Assembly: GCA_002323245.1 (NCBI GenBank)
Contig: DCPU01000011.1
Location: 30,128 to 94,127, forward strand
Length of the DNA: 64,000 nt
Reading direction: 5' to 3'
From: Mariprofundus sp. UBA1536
GTDB taxonomy: Bacteria > Pseudomonadota > Zetaproteobacteria > Mariprofundales > Mariprofundaceae
Below the pieces are notes generated by a model. The model ran no database searches. It saw only the letters and a program-made list of their open reading frames with translations, and had not been told where the DNA came from. Positions 34,338 through 43,751 of the stretch are shown here, piece after piece; position 1 is the stretch's first letter; every line of letters begins with the position of its first letter. The position numbers and the translations under genes are program-made.

Positions 34338-35258
34338 ATGCAGCATCCAGACGCAAAAACCGATGGTCATTACCTCAGTGATATGCGCAGCATTTCCATG
34401 GAAGAGGCGCTAGCATCCGAGCAAACCTTTTTACGATTGGCGTATCCATCTGAAGCGTCACTAGAAGCTTTAGCTAAACGCTTTGGTTTGGATGAACTGC
34501 ATGTACGTGATATCAACAACCCCATCCACCCGCCCATTTTTTCGAAGATTCACGCTGCATGCACACATATTATTCTCCGTTTTCCCATCACCCCAACTTC
34601 GGATGAAGTAGTGAGCGCCTCACTCATTTTTGATGACAAAACTTGCGTATTGGTCTGGCCAAGAGAACGCCTACATATCTTCCATCCTGAAGATATCTTG
34701 GGTTTAAGTGTGCATGAAACTGTTGCTGAAATTATTCACACTTTGGTTAACTACCTGCTCACTTGCGTGTATGCAAAACGTGAGCATATGAATGATACCG
34801 AAGATGATGCCTTAGAAGACATCAACAACGCTGATTTAAGCCAATTGCTGTTTATGCGCAGGCAAATGTCGCGCTATGCAAGGCTCGCCAATGGCAATGC
34901 CATCGTCATTGAGCGTTTACTCAAAGAGCCCGCCTTCCAACATAATATTGTGCTGCTTGATGGTTTTGAACATATGGAGCGTGCCAAAAATATTGCTGAT
35001 GCTTCATCTGAGCATGCGCTCAACGTCTTACAAGCAGCCCAATCTTTGCTTAGCCAAAACCTCAACCAAGTGATGATGTTTTTGGCGATTATCACTGTCA
35101 TTTTAACACCAATGGGGGTCATTGCTGGCATTTTCGGTATGAACTTTGCCCATATGGAAGTGCTGAATGAACCTTTGGGTTTTGCGCTGACCATATGGGG
35201 TATGGTGCTGCTGGCGGTGATTACAGGTATTATCTTTAAATTGAAAAAATGGTGGTAA
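34338..35258 (+). CDS. corA: CorA-family magnesium/cobalt transporter
   Basis: An inner-membrane divalent-cation channel of 306 residues. It has a large N-terminal cytoplasmic domain, a long stalk helix and two C-terminal transmembrane helices (about residues 248-268 and 280-300), with the signature GMN loop in GIFGMNFAHME between them. The last residues, KLKKWW, are the usual basic C-terminus. It is somewhat shorter than E. coli CorA (316). GGGGG lies about 8 bases before the ATG. No M-box or other leader is evident in the 75 bases after the tRNA. Confidence 0.95.
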   Translation: MQHPDAKTDGHYLSDMRSISMEEALASEQTFLRLAYPSEASLEALAKRFGLDELHVRDINNPIHPPIFSKIHAACTHIILRFPITPTSDEVVSASLIFDDKTCVLVWPRERLHIFHPEDILGLSVHETVAEIIHTLVNYLLTCVYAKREHMNDTEDDALEDINNADLSQLLFMRRQMSRYARLANGNAIVIERLLKEPAFQHNIVLLDGFEHMERAKNIADASSEHALNVLQAAQSLLSQNLNQVMMFLAIITVILTPMGVIAGIFGMNFAHMEVLNEPLGFALTIWGMVLLAVITGIIFKLKKWW

Positions 35259-35371
35259 GACTTTCCCCTTTCATTACAACAGTGAAAGCCTCCCAGATAT
35301 AAACACTTGCACTATCAGCCATTCTTATAAAAATGCACAACCCTAGCCAGACCACCACAAGGAGCCGTGAT

Positions 35372-36322
35372 TTGCCCTACAACGCCCAAAATATACTTGA
35401 TTTGGTTGGCAACACGCCACTGGTTAAGATGCGCAATATCACGCATCATTTGCCCGAAAATATTGCGATTCTTGCCAAGCTAGAACGTTACAATCCTGGT
35501 GGTTCTGTCAAAGACCGACCTGCTTTATGGATGATTCGCGATGGCATCAAAACTGGTGCTTTAACCAAAGATAAAATTATTTTTGACTCCACTTCAGGTA
35601 ATACTGGCATAGCTTTGGCCATGATTGGCGCGGCCATGGGTTACAAGGTTCGCTTGGTGATGCCAGCGAATGTGTCAAATGAGCGCAAACGCATTTGCCA
35701 AGCGTTTGGCGCCGATTTGATTTTCTCCGACCCACTCGAAGGCTCCGATGGTGCCATTTTAAAAGCGCGTGAAGTATTTGCTGAAAATCCAGAACTTTAT
35801 TTCAAACCCGATCAATACAACAACCCCGTGAATCCCCTCGCCCATGAGCAATCCACAGGCCCGGAAATTTGGCGCGATACACAAGGCAGCGTTACCCATT
35901 TTGTAGCATCCATGGGCACATCTGGCACCCTGGTTGGCACAGGCCGCTTCCTGCGCCAGCAAAACCCACCTGTGCATATTGTAGCCGCAGAACCCGACTC
36001 CCCTTTTCATGGTATCGAAGGTTTGAAACATATCGAATCGAGCATTGTACCCGGCATTTATGATGAAACTGTATATGATGAAAAGATGGGCATTACTACC
36101 GAACTTGCCTATCACATGACCCAGCGCTTGGCCTCTGAAGAAGGCATTTTGTGTGGCCAATCGTGTGGCTGTGCGCTGGCAGCAGCAGTAAAACTTGGCG
36201 AACGCTTGGCCAAAGACGGCCAACGTGCGACCATAGTCTGCATTTTCCCTGATGGCGGCGAAAAGTATTTAAGCACGCCTGTATTTGCTGAAGGCGTTGT
36301 GTTTGCTGGCGAGGGAATTTAA
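35372..36322 (+). CDS. Cysteine synthase (CysK/CysM family)
   Basis: A PLP enzyme that makes cysteine from O-acetylserine and sulfide. Motifs: DLVGNTPLVKM at the N-terminus, the PLP lysine in NPGGSVKDRPA, the substrate loop STSGNTGIALAM and the phosphate-binding GTSGTLVGTGRF. I chose a TTG start at 35372 because AAGGAG lies seven bases upstream and the family begins about ten residues before GNTPLV. An ATG at 35333 is in frame but lacks a ribosome-binding site. CysK and CysM cannot be separated with confidence. It converges with csrA. Confidence 0.93.
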   Translation: MPYNAQNILDLVGNTPLVKMRNITHHLPENIAILAKLERYNPGGSVKDRPALWMIRDGIKTGALTKDKIIFDSTSGNTGIALAMIGAAMGYKVRLVMPANVSNERKRICQAFGADLIFSDPLEGSDGAILKAREVFAENPELYFKPDQYNNPVNPLAHEQSTGPEIWRDTQGSVTHFVASMGTSGTLVGTGRFLRQQNPPVHIVAAEPDSPFHGIEGLKHIESSIVPGIYDETVYDEKMGITTELAYHMTQRLASEEGILCGQSCGCALAAAVKLGERLAKDGQRATIVCIFPDGGEKYLSTPVFAEGVVFAGEGI

Positions 36323-36334
36323 AAGCCCAGTTAG

Positions 36335-36526
36335 TTAGCTTTTTTCTTGGGTTGTCGACTGCTCTTTTTCAGCAGGCAAAGGCGGCAATTCTTCTCTAGA
36401 AACCTTCACTTCCCTTGGCGCATCCACACCAATACGCACCTGCCCGCCTTTGACGGACAAGACTTTGATTTGGATGTTTTCACCAATGGTGATGGATTCA
36501 CCCGCTTTGCGTGTAAGAATTAACAT
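36335..36526 (-). CDS. csrA: Carbon storage regulator CsrA
   Basis: A post-transcriptional regulator that binds GGA motifs in mRNA leaders. Its 63 residues begin MLILTRKAGESITIG, with the RNA-binding segments IQIKVLSVKGGQVRIGVDAP and VSREEL, including the conserved Arg. The C-terminal 15 residues (Pro/Glu/Gln rich) are an ordinary variable tail. It lies alone behind a sequence resembling a sigma-54 promoter, 32 bases upstream, which would link its expression to flagellar gene control. Confidence 0.97.
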   Translation of the reverse strand: MLILTRKAGESITIGENIQIKVLSVKGGQVRIGVDAPREVKVSREELPPLPAEKEQSTTQEKS

Positions 36527-36557
36527 GGAGCAGTTCTACTCATCATGCCCGATATAC

Positions 36558-36572
36558 GCAAGAATTGTGCCG
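36558..36572 (-). promoter_or_regulatory. Sigma-54-like promoter upstream of csrA
   Basis: The minus strand reads CGGCAC-AATTC-TTGC, matching the -24/-12 consensus (TGGCAC-N5-TTGC) at every base except the first, with the essential GG and GC dinucleotides at the right spacing. Transcription would start about 12 bases further on, giving a leader of roughly 20 bases. No enhancer-binding-protein gene is visible nearby. Confidence 0.55.
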
Positions 36573-36740
36573 TAACACATCAAAAACCCTTGTTTTGGAA
36601 AAATATTGTCGAATCGTATTGCCAATATTTGTGAGGTTTTGCCTGCATTTTTTCATACATCTTATGCAAGCAGTTTCATTTATCACACAAATGTGCACAC
36701 TTAGCTTCAATTTCAACCAACTTAGGAGTTGCTGCTACCC

Positions 36741-38078
36741 ATGCAAAACCCGCAAACACAAAGCTTATCTAGCCTGCAGTTGCGCAGACTAACTGCAGTT
36801 TGTGTGATGATGTTTGCCTTTTTCTCAGCAACTACAACCCAAGCTTCCACACAAATCAAAGACGTACGATTGTGGACAGCCCCTGATCATACACGCTTGG
36901 TATTTGATTTGAGTAATAGCGCAGAATATGAATTATTCCGCCTTCACAATCCCGAACGCATCGTGATTGATATCAATAATGCCAAAATGTCGACTAATGC
37001 TGCCAAACTCGAACTGCCCGACCCTGTACTTCTTTCTATTCGTTACGGTAGTCAAAAAGGTAATGCCACACGTATCGTGCTTGATGTCCGCGAAGGTGTA
37101 TCTCCGCGCACATTCCTGCTTAAAAAATCCGATGCCAAACCCCATCGTTTGGTGGTCGACTTATACCCCAAACCAAATCAACCCGTAACGAATAATGTTA
37201 TGGCCAGCCATCAAAAAAACCGTGATATCATTATTGCCGTGGACGCTGGCCATGGCGGCGAAGACCCTGGCGCCATTGGCAAAAACAAATTGCAGGAAAA
37301 AAAGGTCACCCTCGCTGTGGCTAAAACTTTGGCTGCGCGCATCAATGCGCAACCTGGTATGAAAGCTGTGATGGTGCGCGATGGTGATTATTATGTTTCG
37401 CTGCGTAACCGCGTGAAAAAGGTGCGTGAATTGGGCGCTGATATGATGATCAGTATCCATGCCGACGCTGTGGATACGCGCAGCGTTCAAGGTGCAAGCG
37501 TGTATACCTTATCCGAATCTGGCGCCACGCCAGACCGCGTGGCAGCTGCCCTTGCCGCCAAAGAAAATGCTGCCGATGAAATGGGCGGCGCTTCACCTGA
37601 AGCCGAAGTAGATGACCCTTTTGTTCGTGGAATCTTGGGAGATATGGCCAAACGTGATGGACTAGATAGTTCTGAATTATTGGCCAACATCATGTTAAAT
37701 CATTTAAAGGAAGCCAATTTACCTATCAAATACGATAGACCCAAACATGCCCGCTTTGCAGTATTAACCACCCTTGAAATCCCATGTGTATTGGTGGAAG
37801 TCGATTATATTTCCAATCCCAAACGTGAAAGACTACTCAGCGATAGCAAACATCAATCCACTATCGCCGACAGCATGTACACGGCCAGCAAAACCTTTTT
37901 CACGCGGATGGGGCGCTTACAAGATCGTGCGGACACCTATCACACGGTTAACCATGGCGATAGCCTATGGAGTATTGCCAAACAATACGGCGTGAGTGTG
38001 AATGAAATTCGCAAAGTGAATCGTCTCGAGCGCTCTTCGCTTAAAGTGGGTCAACGCCTGCAAATGCCGCAATCCTAG
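36741..38078 (+). CDS. amiC: N-acetylmuramoyl-L-alanine amidase AmiC type, with AMIN and LysM
   Basis: A periplasmic amidase that cleaves septal peptidoglycan for daughter-cell separation. Of its 445 residues, the first ~40 form a long signal peptide (VCVMMFAFFSATTTQAS). An AMIN domain follows (about 45-145, septal targeting), then the zinc amidase_3 domain (VDAGHGGEDPGAIG near 168, the later His in SIHAD, and the terminal Glu in PCVLVEVDYISNP) and a C-terminal LysM (YHTVNHGDSLWSIAKQYG). LysM on the C-terminus is less usual than for E. coli AmiC. The ATG at 36741 has AGGAG 12 bases upstream. Confidence 0.95.
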   Translation: MQNPQTQSLSSLQLRRLTAVCVMMFAFFSATTTQASTQIKDVRLWTAPDHTRLVFDLSNSAEYELFRLHNPERIVIDINNAKMSTNAAKLELPDPVLLSIRYGSQKGNATRIVLDVREGVSPRTFLLKKSDAKPHRLVVDLYPKPNQPVTNNVMASHQKNRDIIIAVDAGHGGEDPGAIGKNKLQEKKVTLAVAKTLAARINAQPGMKAVMVRDGDYYVSLRNRVKKVRELGADMMISIHADAVDTRSVQGASVYTLSESGATPDRVAAALAAKENAADEMGGASPEAEVDDPFVRGILGDMAKRDGLDSSELLANIMLNHLKEANLPIKYDRPKHARFAVLTTLEIPCVLVEVDYISNPKRERLLSDSKHQSTIADSMYTASKTFFTRMGRLQDRADTYHTVNHGDSLWSIAKQYGVSVNEIRKVNRLERSSLKVGQRLQMPQS

Positions 38079-38085
38079 GACATCC

Positions 38086-39804
38086 ATGTACCGTAGATTA
38101 CTTCAGTTTTTATTGCCTTATCGGGGCAAATTATCCGTAGCTATTTTTTGTATGATTATTCTCGCAGCTTGTACTGCAGCATTGGCTTGGGCCCTCAAAC
38201 CTATGCTTAATGAGGTATTGTCAGGCAAAAACATGACTTATATCTACCTCATGCCCGTATTCATTATCGTGTTATACCTCGTTAAAGGTATTGCCTTTTA
38301 CGGACAAGCTTCACTAATGGCATTTATAGGCCAACGTATCATTTATGATATACGCAATCAGGTATATGACGCATTAACCAGTCAATCACTAAGCTTTTTC
38401 ACACACCGAAAAACAGGCGAGATTCTTGGCCGTATTACCTATGATGTGACCTTGCTGCAAAGTGCGGTGAGCACTACGGTGACATCACTGATGCGCGATA
38501 TCATGACTATCATCTTCTTGTTGGGCGTCATTTTTTATAACGACTGGGTATTGGCGCTGCTATCACTTATCGTTTTCCCTATCATGGTGTACCCCATTGT
38601 TCATTTTGGGCAAAAAATGCGTCAGGCCAGTTATGATGGGCAAGTCTCAATGGGTGAAATGTCTAGCTTGGTTGAAGAAACTGTGGGCGGCATTCGCGTG
38701 GTGAAAGCTTTTGGCATGGAAGAGTACGAGCGCGGCCGTTTTAAGGCCATTACCAATGACTTCATGACCCATCAAGTTCAAGCACTTAAAGTTCAAGCCT
38801 TATCCTTTCCCATCATGGAATTTGTGGCCGGGCTTGGTATCGCTGGCATTTTACTCTACGGCGGCTTACAAGTCGCCGAAGGAAAATCAGATGCTGGCGC
38901 TCTGATGTCATTCATTGTTTCTTTGTTACTGCTTTATGATCCCGTGCGCCGCCTCTCCCGCGCCAATAATGAAATTCAGCAAGGTTTGGCTGCAGCTGAG
39001 CGCATTTTTGATATTTTAGATACCCATGTGGATATTTCTGATCATCAAGACAGCGTAGCGATGCTGCCTTTTAAATCAGATATCACATTTGATCAGGTCA
39101 CGCTCACCTACCCAGGCAGCTCACGCCCAGTGCTTGACGGCATTGATTTAACCATCAAAGCAGGCGAAGTCGTCGCCCTTGTTGGCAGAAGCGGTGCAGG
39201 TAAAACCACGCTGGCCAATATGATTCTACGCTTTATGGACCCCTCATCTGGCAATATCCGCATCGATGGCGTGGACTTAAAAGATTTAAAGCAAGATTCG
39301 ATGCGTCAATACATGGCCTTGGTCACCCAAGAAATCGTGCTGTTTAACGATACGGTGCTCAGCAACATTGCCTATGGCCATAACAATATCGATCGCGAAA
39401 AAGTGATTGCCATTTCCAAAATCGCCAACGCCCATGAATTCATTTCCAAGCTGGAAAACGGCTATGACACCCTTGTCGGTGAAAAAGGTGTGATTCTCTC
39501 AGGTGGTCAGCGTCAGCGCCTGAGTCTTGCCAGAGCGCTGCTCAAAGATGCACCGATTTTATTGCTTGATGAGGCCACCAGCAGCCTGGACACCGAATCA
39601 GAACGTTTGGTACAGCAAGCCATTGATAAGCTCATGCTGGGCAGAACTGTGGTGGTGATTGCCCATCGTTTATCGACTATTCGTAATGCGGATAAAATTG
39701 TTGTGCTCGATCAGGGTAAAATCACCCAAGTGGGCTCACATGAGGCCTTGCTTGAAGAAGGTGGTTTATATGCCGAATTACACGCCCTGCAATTTAGCGA
39801 ATAA
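38086..39804 (+). CDS. msbA: Lipid A export ABC transporter MsbA
   Basis: A homodimeric flippase moving lipid A-core across the inner membrane. It has 572 residues: six transmembrane helices in the first 320, then the ATPase domain with Walker A (VGRSGAGKTTLANM near 366), the signature LSGGQRQRLSLARAL near 471, Walker B ILLLDEATSSLD and the H-loop IAHRLST. The DUF374 acyltransferase gene follows after 12 bases, a frequent pairing in lipid A loci, supporting MsbA over a drug exporter. It follows amiC by 7 bases. Confidence 0.92.
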   Translation: MYRRLLQFLLPYRGKLSVAIFCMIILAACTAALAWALKPMLNEVLSGKNMTYIYLMPVFIIVLYLVKGIAFYGQASLMAFIGQRIIYDIRNQVYDALTSQSLSFFTHRKTGEILGRITYDVTLLQSAVSTTVTSLMRDIMTIIFLLGVIFYNDWVLALLSLIVFPIMVYPIVHFGQKMRQASYDGQVSMGEMSSLVEETVGGIRVVKAFGMEEYERGRFKAITNDFMTHQVQALKVQALSFPIMEFVAGLGIAGILLYGGLQVAEGKSDAGALMSFIVSLLLLYDPVRRLSRANNEIQQGLAAAERIFDILDTHVDISDHQDSVAMLPFKSDITFDQVTLTYPGSSRPVLDGIDLTIKAGEVVALVGRSGAGKTTLANMILRFMDPSSGNIRIDGVDLKDLKQDSMRQYMALVTQEIVLFNDTVLSNIAYGHNNIDREKVIAISKIANAHEFISKLENGYDTLVGEKGVILSGGQRQRLSLARALLKDAPILLLDEATSSLDTESERLVQQAIDKLMLGRTVVVIAHRLSTIRNADKIVVLDQGKITQVGSHEALLEEGGLYAELHALQFSE

Positions 39805-39816
39805 ACGCTCAAAGCC

Positions 39817-40437
39817 ATGACTTTCAAACAAAAGCTTATTGTTGGCTTGGTGACGGCTCTGGTGTGGTTTTTACACAAAAGTGTGCGCTGGCAATACATT
39901 GGCTCAGGTATTCATCCTGCTAAAACCCCATGCATATTTAGCGTTTGGCACAATCGCCTGCTGATGATGCCTGTCTTATTCAAAGGCTGGGCTGGCCCAG
40001 GCATTATCTCTGATCATTCTGACGGTGAATTGATTGCTGCCGTGTTTAACAACTTTGGCATGCAAGCCTCTCGCGGATCATCAAGTAAAGGTGGCGCAAG
40101 AGCCTTGCTCAAAGTGATTCGCCAAGCCCAAGCTGGAAATTCACCCGGCATAACACCTGACGGACCTCGCGGACCAATCTACATCACTAAACCCGGTGCA
40201 GCGCAAATCGCCCTCAAAGCTGGTTTGCCTGTGGTGCCTGCTTGTTATGCCACCAACCGCCAGTGGCGCTTAAATTCATGGGATAAGTTTTATGTTCCCA
40301 AACCCTTTGCCAAAGGTGTGGTCGTGGTCGGCGATGCCATTTATGCGCAAGCAGATGAATCGTTAGAAAGCTTCACCAACCGCGTGCAACTGGCCATGGT
40401 CAGCAACCAAGAACAAGCTGATCATTATTTTCAGTGA
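39817..40437 (+). CDS. DUF374 lysophospholipid acyltransferase-like protein
   Basis: A 206-residue protein of the DUF374 family, related to LPLAT acyltransferases. It has an N-terminal hydrophobic anchor (LIVGLVTALVWFLH), the acyltransferase-like FSVWHNRLLMMP and the conserved GITPDGPRGPIYITKPG. Members are usually encoded with lipid A or Kdo genes (here msbA) and may acylate lipid A or phospholipid precursors; the reaction is not established. Its 3' end converges with the flagellar cluster; no clear terminator is seen in the 78-base gap. Confidence 0.9.
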   Translation: MTFKQKLIVGLVTALVWFLHKSVRWQYIGSGIHPAKTPCIFSVWHNRLLMMPVLFKGWAGPGIISDHSDGELIAAVFNNFGMQASRGSSSKGGARALLKVIRQAQAGNSPGITPDGPRGPIYITKPGAAQIALKAGLPVVPACYATNRQWRLNSWDKFYVPKPFAKGVVVVGDAIYAQADESLESFTNRVQLAMVSNQEQADHYFQ

Positions 40438-40515
40438 ATTGAAATGCTTGCTTGGATGACGTTCCCAATCTTGGTCGTTCTCAGCCACTCGCATGCTGAC
40501 ATCTTTGTTACTTAT

Positions 40516-41199
40516 TTAAATCGAACCCAGACGTTTGGTGAGCGCTTGGCTAATCACCACAGCTTGGGCTGGTGGCATAAAGGATAGGATTTTACCCACT
40601 TGTTTTTCATTCATTCTGGAGAACAGTTTGACCACAATTTCTAATTCCATTTGCGCAATCACTGGCGCTGCTTTTTCAGCTTTCATACCTTCATAAACAG
40701 CAGTTAAGCGTTTGATTTTCTTATCTTTGATGCTTCCTTCTTCATCAAGAAGCGCTTGAATTCTTGATTCCAAATCCTGGAGTTGTTTAATCTTTGCTTT
40801 GGCGCGCTCTTCAGCGGCCTCAATCTCACCTTCACGCTCGGCCAAAGCTTTTTCTCTTTCATCCAAGGCGAGCTGTTGTTTATTCCAAGCCATCATATCC
40901 TTGCCATCTGCTTTTTTGCTTTGCTCTTCACTGAGCTTCATACCCTCAGCAGCCTGCACCGATGGAATCAAATCAGCGGCATTCCATATACCACTCCACT
41001 GGATGTAATTTTGTTGGTTTTGCTCAGATAACAATACTTCTTTTGTTGCCGATGTTTCGTTTAGCAACTGCCTTTCCATCATAAAAGTAAGGTTGGCTGT
41101 CTCTAAATCTGGGCTATCTACAAGATATGGCATAGTAATTTTGCCAACTGCAAACACAGTAAGCAGCAAAAGAATTGATGTGGTGACCCAAGACTTCAT
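40516..41199 (-). CDS. MotE-like flagellar chaperone protein
   Basis: A 227-residue protein with one N-terminal membrane helix (residues 7-25), a periplasmic-type linker, a long coiled coil (about 105-165, AEREGEIEAAEERAKAK) and a C-terminal MgtE-N-like domain (LFSRMNEKQVGKILSFMPPAQAVVISQAL). This is the layout of MotE, a periplasmic chaperone for the stator protein MotC in alphaproteobacteria; related proteins are common behind fliJ. The start overlaps the fliJ stop by 4 bases. It is the last gene of the flagellar operon. Confidence 0.82.
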   Translation of the reverse strand: MKSWVTTSILLLLTVFAVGKITMPYLVDSPDLETANLTFMMERQLLNETSATKEVLLSEQNQQNYIQWSGIWNAADLIPSVQAAEGMKLSEEQSKKADGKDMMAWNKQQLALDEREKALAEREGEIEAAEERAKAKIKQLQDLESRIQALLDEEGSIKDKKIKRLTAVYEGMKAEKAAPVIAQMELEIVVKLFSRMNEKQVGKILSFMPPAQAVVISQALTKRLGSI

Positions 41200-41648
41200 G
41201 ATGAACTTACTCCCCTGCGCATGACCATTTGTGCTGAAAATTGTTGGTCTGCAGTTTTTTGTTGCTTATGCGCCTTACTACGGCTTTCTTGTTTCGCAAT
41301 AGCTTGACCCATTTTTTCATGCACTTTGTGCCTTTGGCGAATCAGCGCCCATTTTTGCCGTTGCTCTTTGATGGCCTGATCCAAGACTTCGATCTCTTGA
41401 GCTAACTCTTGCAACTGGGCTTCCTGCTCCGTCAAACTTTGATCAAGCATCATCAAATCCATGGCTGCAGCACCACTTGCAAAGTGCTGCTCACGTTGGG
41501 TAATCAACTGCGACAATTCCAGCTCACAATGCTCTACAGCAAGGCTTAACGTTTGTTTGTAGTCGGTCAGCTTTTTTAAGGTTTCAGCTTCACTCTCGCT
41601 TTGACGCTCAGAGAGTTCAGACAGCAATTGATGGGTGCGCGCACTCAT
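41196..41648 (-). CDS. fliJ: Flagellar export protein FliJ
   Basis: A 150-residue, almost wholly helical coiled-coil protein, rich in Glu, Gln, Lys and Leu. FliJ inserts into the FliI hexamer ring and couples ATP hydrolysis to type III export. Sequence conservation is low in this family; the call rests on the position directly after fliI (4-base overlap), the length of about 147 residues in E. coli and the heptad pattern. It overlaps the next gene by 4 bases as well. Confidence 0.85.
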   Translation of the reverse strand: MSARTHQLLSELSERQSESEAETLKKLTDYKQTLSLAVEHCELELSQLITQREQHFASGAAAMDLMMLDQSLTEQEAQLQELAQEIEVLDQAIKEQRQKWALIRQRHKVHEKMGQAIAKQESRSKAHKQQKTADQQFSAQMVMRRGVSSS

Positions 41649-43024
41649 CGGACATTCGCCCCATCAGGCAAATTAGTATTTGCCACTTTAAACTTATCCA
41701 ATGCCAACAAACCATTCAGCGCCATATTGCGGCTACAGTCTTCTTCCACCCCTTGCTGCATAAAGCGCTCAATGCTTGGTAATTTTTCAATCACTTTATC
41801 CAAAGCTTGATTGTTACCTTTTTCATAAGCGCCCATGTGAATCATATCCTCCATGCGTTCGTACAATGCAATATCTTTACGCAAGGATCGTGCCGCATTG
41901 ATGATTTCTGGGGGACTCAGTTGTTTTTCAAGACGCGATATACTTCTGAGCACATTGATGGCTGGATAATGGCCGCGCTCAGCATATTTTCTATCGAGGA
42001 CAATATGACCATCGAGCACAGCCATAGAAGCATCGGCAATGGGGTCTTCAGATAAATCATCACCCTCCACCAATACCGTATAAAAAGCGCTGATATCACC
42101 TTCACCTTCACCTGGGCCAGCGCGCTCTAATAATTCTGCCAGCGCCGTAAAACAAGAAGGCGTAAAACCCTTACTTGCTGGCGGTTCACCCAGCATCAAA
42201 CCAATCTCCCTTTGCGCTTGTGCAAAGCGCGTGAGACTATCCATCATCAATAATACTTGCTTACCTTCAGCGCGAAACACTTCGGCAATCGTGGTAGCCA
42301 AGAGCGCTGAACGAACGCGTAACACTGGCGGCATATCGGATGTGGCAACCACCACCACCGTGCGCTTGAGCGCTTCTTCACCCAATGAATAATCCAAAAA
42401 TTCGCGTACTTCGCGATTACGCTCACCCACCAAAGCAATCACATTAATCTCAGCTTCGGCATTTCTGGCCAGCATGCCCATGAGCATACTTTTGCCCACG
42501 CCAGGGCCTGCAAACAAACCAAGTCGCTGACCTTGCCCCATAGGCAAACAAGCATCCATCAAACGAACGCCAAGCTCCAAAGGTTGATGAATCACATGCC
42601 GCTGCAATGGGTTGAGTTTTCGGCCAAATAAGGGGTAATGCGGGCCAGATGCACTAAACGATTTACCATCCAACGGCTGACCCATGGCATCAAGCACACG
42701 GCCCAACAAACTATCATCGACTTGAATTGTAGGCGTGGTACCACGCGGCACCACCACATCACCAGGCGCAATACCTCGGGTGGCCCCCACGGGCATCATC
42801 AGGGTTTTATCATCACGAAAGCCCACCACCTCAGCTTCAATCTCATGGCCAGATCGGGTTTGAATATCACATGCTTCACCGATACTGATGCCAAGCCCAG
42901 TGGCTTCAATCATCGGGCCCAATACTTTAAACACCCTTCCCCGCATCAACACTGGCGCGGATTGTTTGAGGCTGTCAAGCAAAGCGCCACGCTTATCTTT
43001 ATCCCAAAGGGAGCGATTAATCAT
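41645..43024 (-). CDS. fliI: Flagellum-specific ATPase FliI
   Basis: ATPase of the flagellar type III export gate, a cytoplasmic homologue of F1-beta. It has 459 residues. Walker A is LFAGPGVGKSMLMG near residue 175; RNREVREF and the Walker B region LLMMDSLTRFAQAQREIGL follow. The family signature PSCFTALAELLERAG is also present. I chose the ATG at 43024, which overlaps the end of fliH by 8 bases; two in-frame TTG codons precede it. It ends in a 4-base overlap with fliJ. Confidence 0.97.
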   Translation of the reverse strand: MINRSLWDKDKRGALLDSLKQSAPVLMRGRVFKVLGPMIEATGLGISIGEACDIQTRSGHEIEAEVVGFRDDKTLMMPVGATRGIAPGDVVVPRGTTPTIQVDDSLLGRVLDAMGQPLDGKSFSASGPHYPLFGRKLNPLQRHVIHQPLELGVRLMDACLPMGQGQRLGLFAGPGVGKSMLMGMLARNAEAEINVIALVGERNREVREFLDYSLGEEALKRTVVVVATSDMPPVLRVRSALLATTIAEVFRAEGKQVLLMMDSLTRFAQAQREIGLMLGEPPASKGFTPSCFTALAELLERAGPGEGEGDISAFYTVLVEGDDLSEDPIADASMAVLDGHIVLDRKYAERGHYPAINVLRSISRLEKQLSPPEIINAARSLRKDIALYERMEDMIHMGAYEKGNNQALDKVIEKLPSIERFMQQGVEEDCSRNMALNGLLALDKFKVANTNLPDGANVR

Positions 43025-43748
43025 CAACAACCAACAGGCTTTCGCGCAGTTGTGAAACAGCTTTCTTTAAGGTTTCTTTGGGGTCGACCAAAGCATCTTG
43101 GCCTGCAGTAATCAAACGGCATGTACCTTGGTTAATATCTTTATTAGCTTTAATTTTATATTGCGCTGGCATGCTGGTCATGCGCTCAAACAGCGCCAAA
43201 TCATTGGGGTGTACTGCTAAGGTCATGGCCGCATCTTGATCTAGCCCAAACGATTGTAAGGCTTGCTCCACTGCCTTTTCCAAAACGCCTGACATCCCTT
43301 CATCACAAGAGCCAAGGGTGTGCTCAACAATGGCTTCGGAAATATCCAAGACAGCATTCATCGACTCACGTTTAAAATGGTCGAGTTCCTCTTCAGCATA
43401 TTCCACAATCGTTTGCAGCAAAGCCAAAGCTTGCTCTGCGCGCTTTTCACCCAGAGCCAAGCCTGCTCTCTCTCCTGCTGTATAAGCTTTATCATAAGCT
43501 TCCTGCTCAATCACAGCCGTGCGGCTTTGCGCTTCGTTGAGCATTTTTTCAAGCTCTCGCATGCGCTCTTCTTCGATGCCACCCTGTTTACGCACAGCCG
43601 TGCCAAGCAAAGGTAAAATAGGTTGCGGTGCTGGCGTGTTTGAAGGGCTATTTGATGTTGCATTGCCTTGAATCTCAGGATAAGGAAACGGCGCACTGAT
43701 GGGCGATTTTTTATCAACGGGTTGGTAAGCTAAAGGCCGAAAAGTCAT
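43017..43748 (-). CDS. fliH: Flagellar assembly protein FliH
   Basis: A 243-residue regulator of FliI. It has a proline-rich N-terminus (PYPEIQGNATSNSPSNTPAP), a long central helix with repeated small residues (AYTAGERAGLALGEKRAEQAL, the GxxxG-like pattern typical of FliH) and a C-terminal V-type ATPase subunit-E-like domain with VHPNDLALFERM and a GTCRLITAGQDALVDPK end. It lies between fliG (3-base gap) and fliI (overlap). Confidence 0.92.
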   Translation of the reverse strand: MTFRPLAYQPVDKKSPISAPFPYPEIQGNATSNSPSNTPAPQPILPLLGTAVRKQGGIEEERMRELEKMLNEAQSRTAVIEQEAYDKAYTAGERAGLALGEKRAEQALALLQTIVEYAEEELDHFKRESMNAVLDISEAIVEHTLGSCDEGMSGVLEKAVEQALQSFGLDQDAAMTLAVHPNDLALFERMTSMPAQYKIKANKDINQGTCRLITAGQDALVDPKETLKKAVSQLRESLLVVDD

Positions 43749-43751
43749 ATA

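Noticed and set aside
34168..34356. Minus-strand frame of 62 codons containing STGVEPVAYPLGGG
   Set aside because: It is the antisense shadow of the tRNA-Arg gene; frames of this wording appear wherever such tRNAs lie and are not genes.
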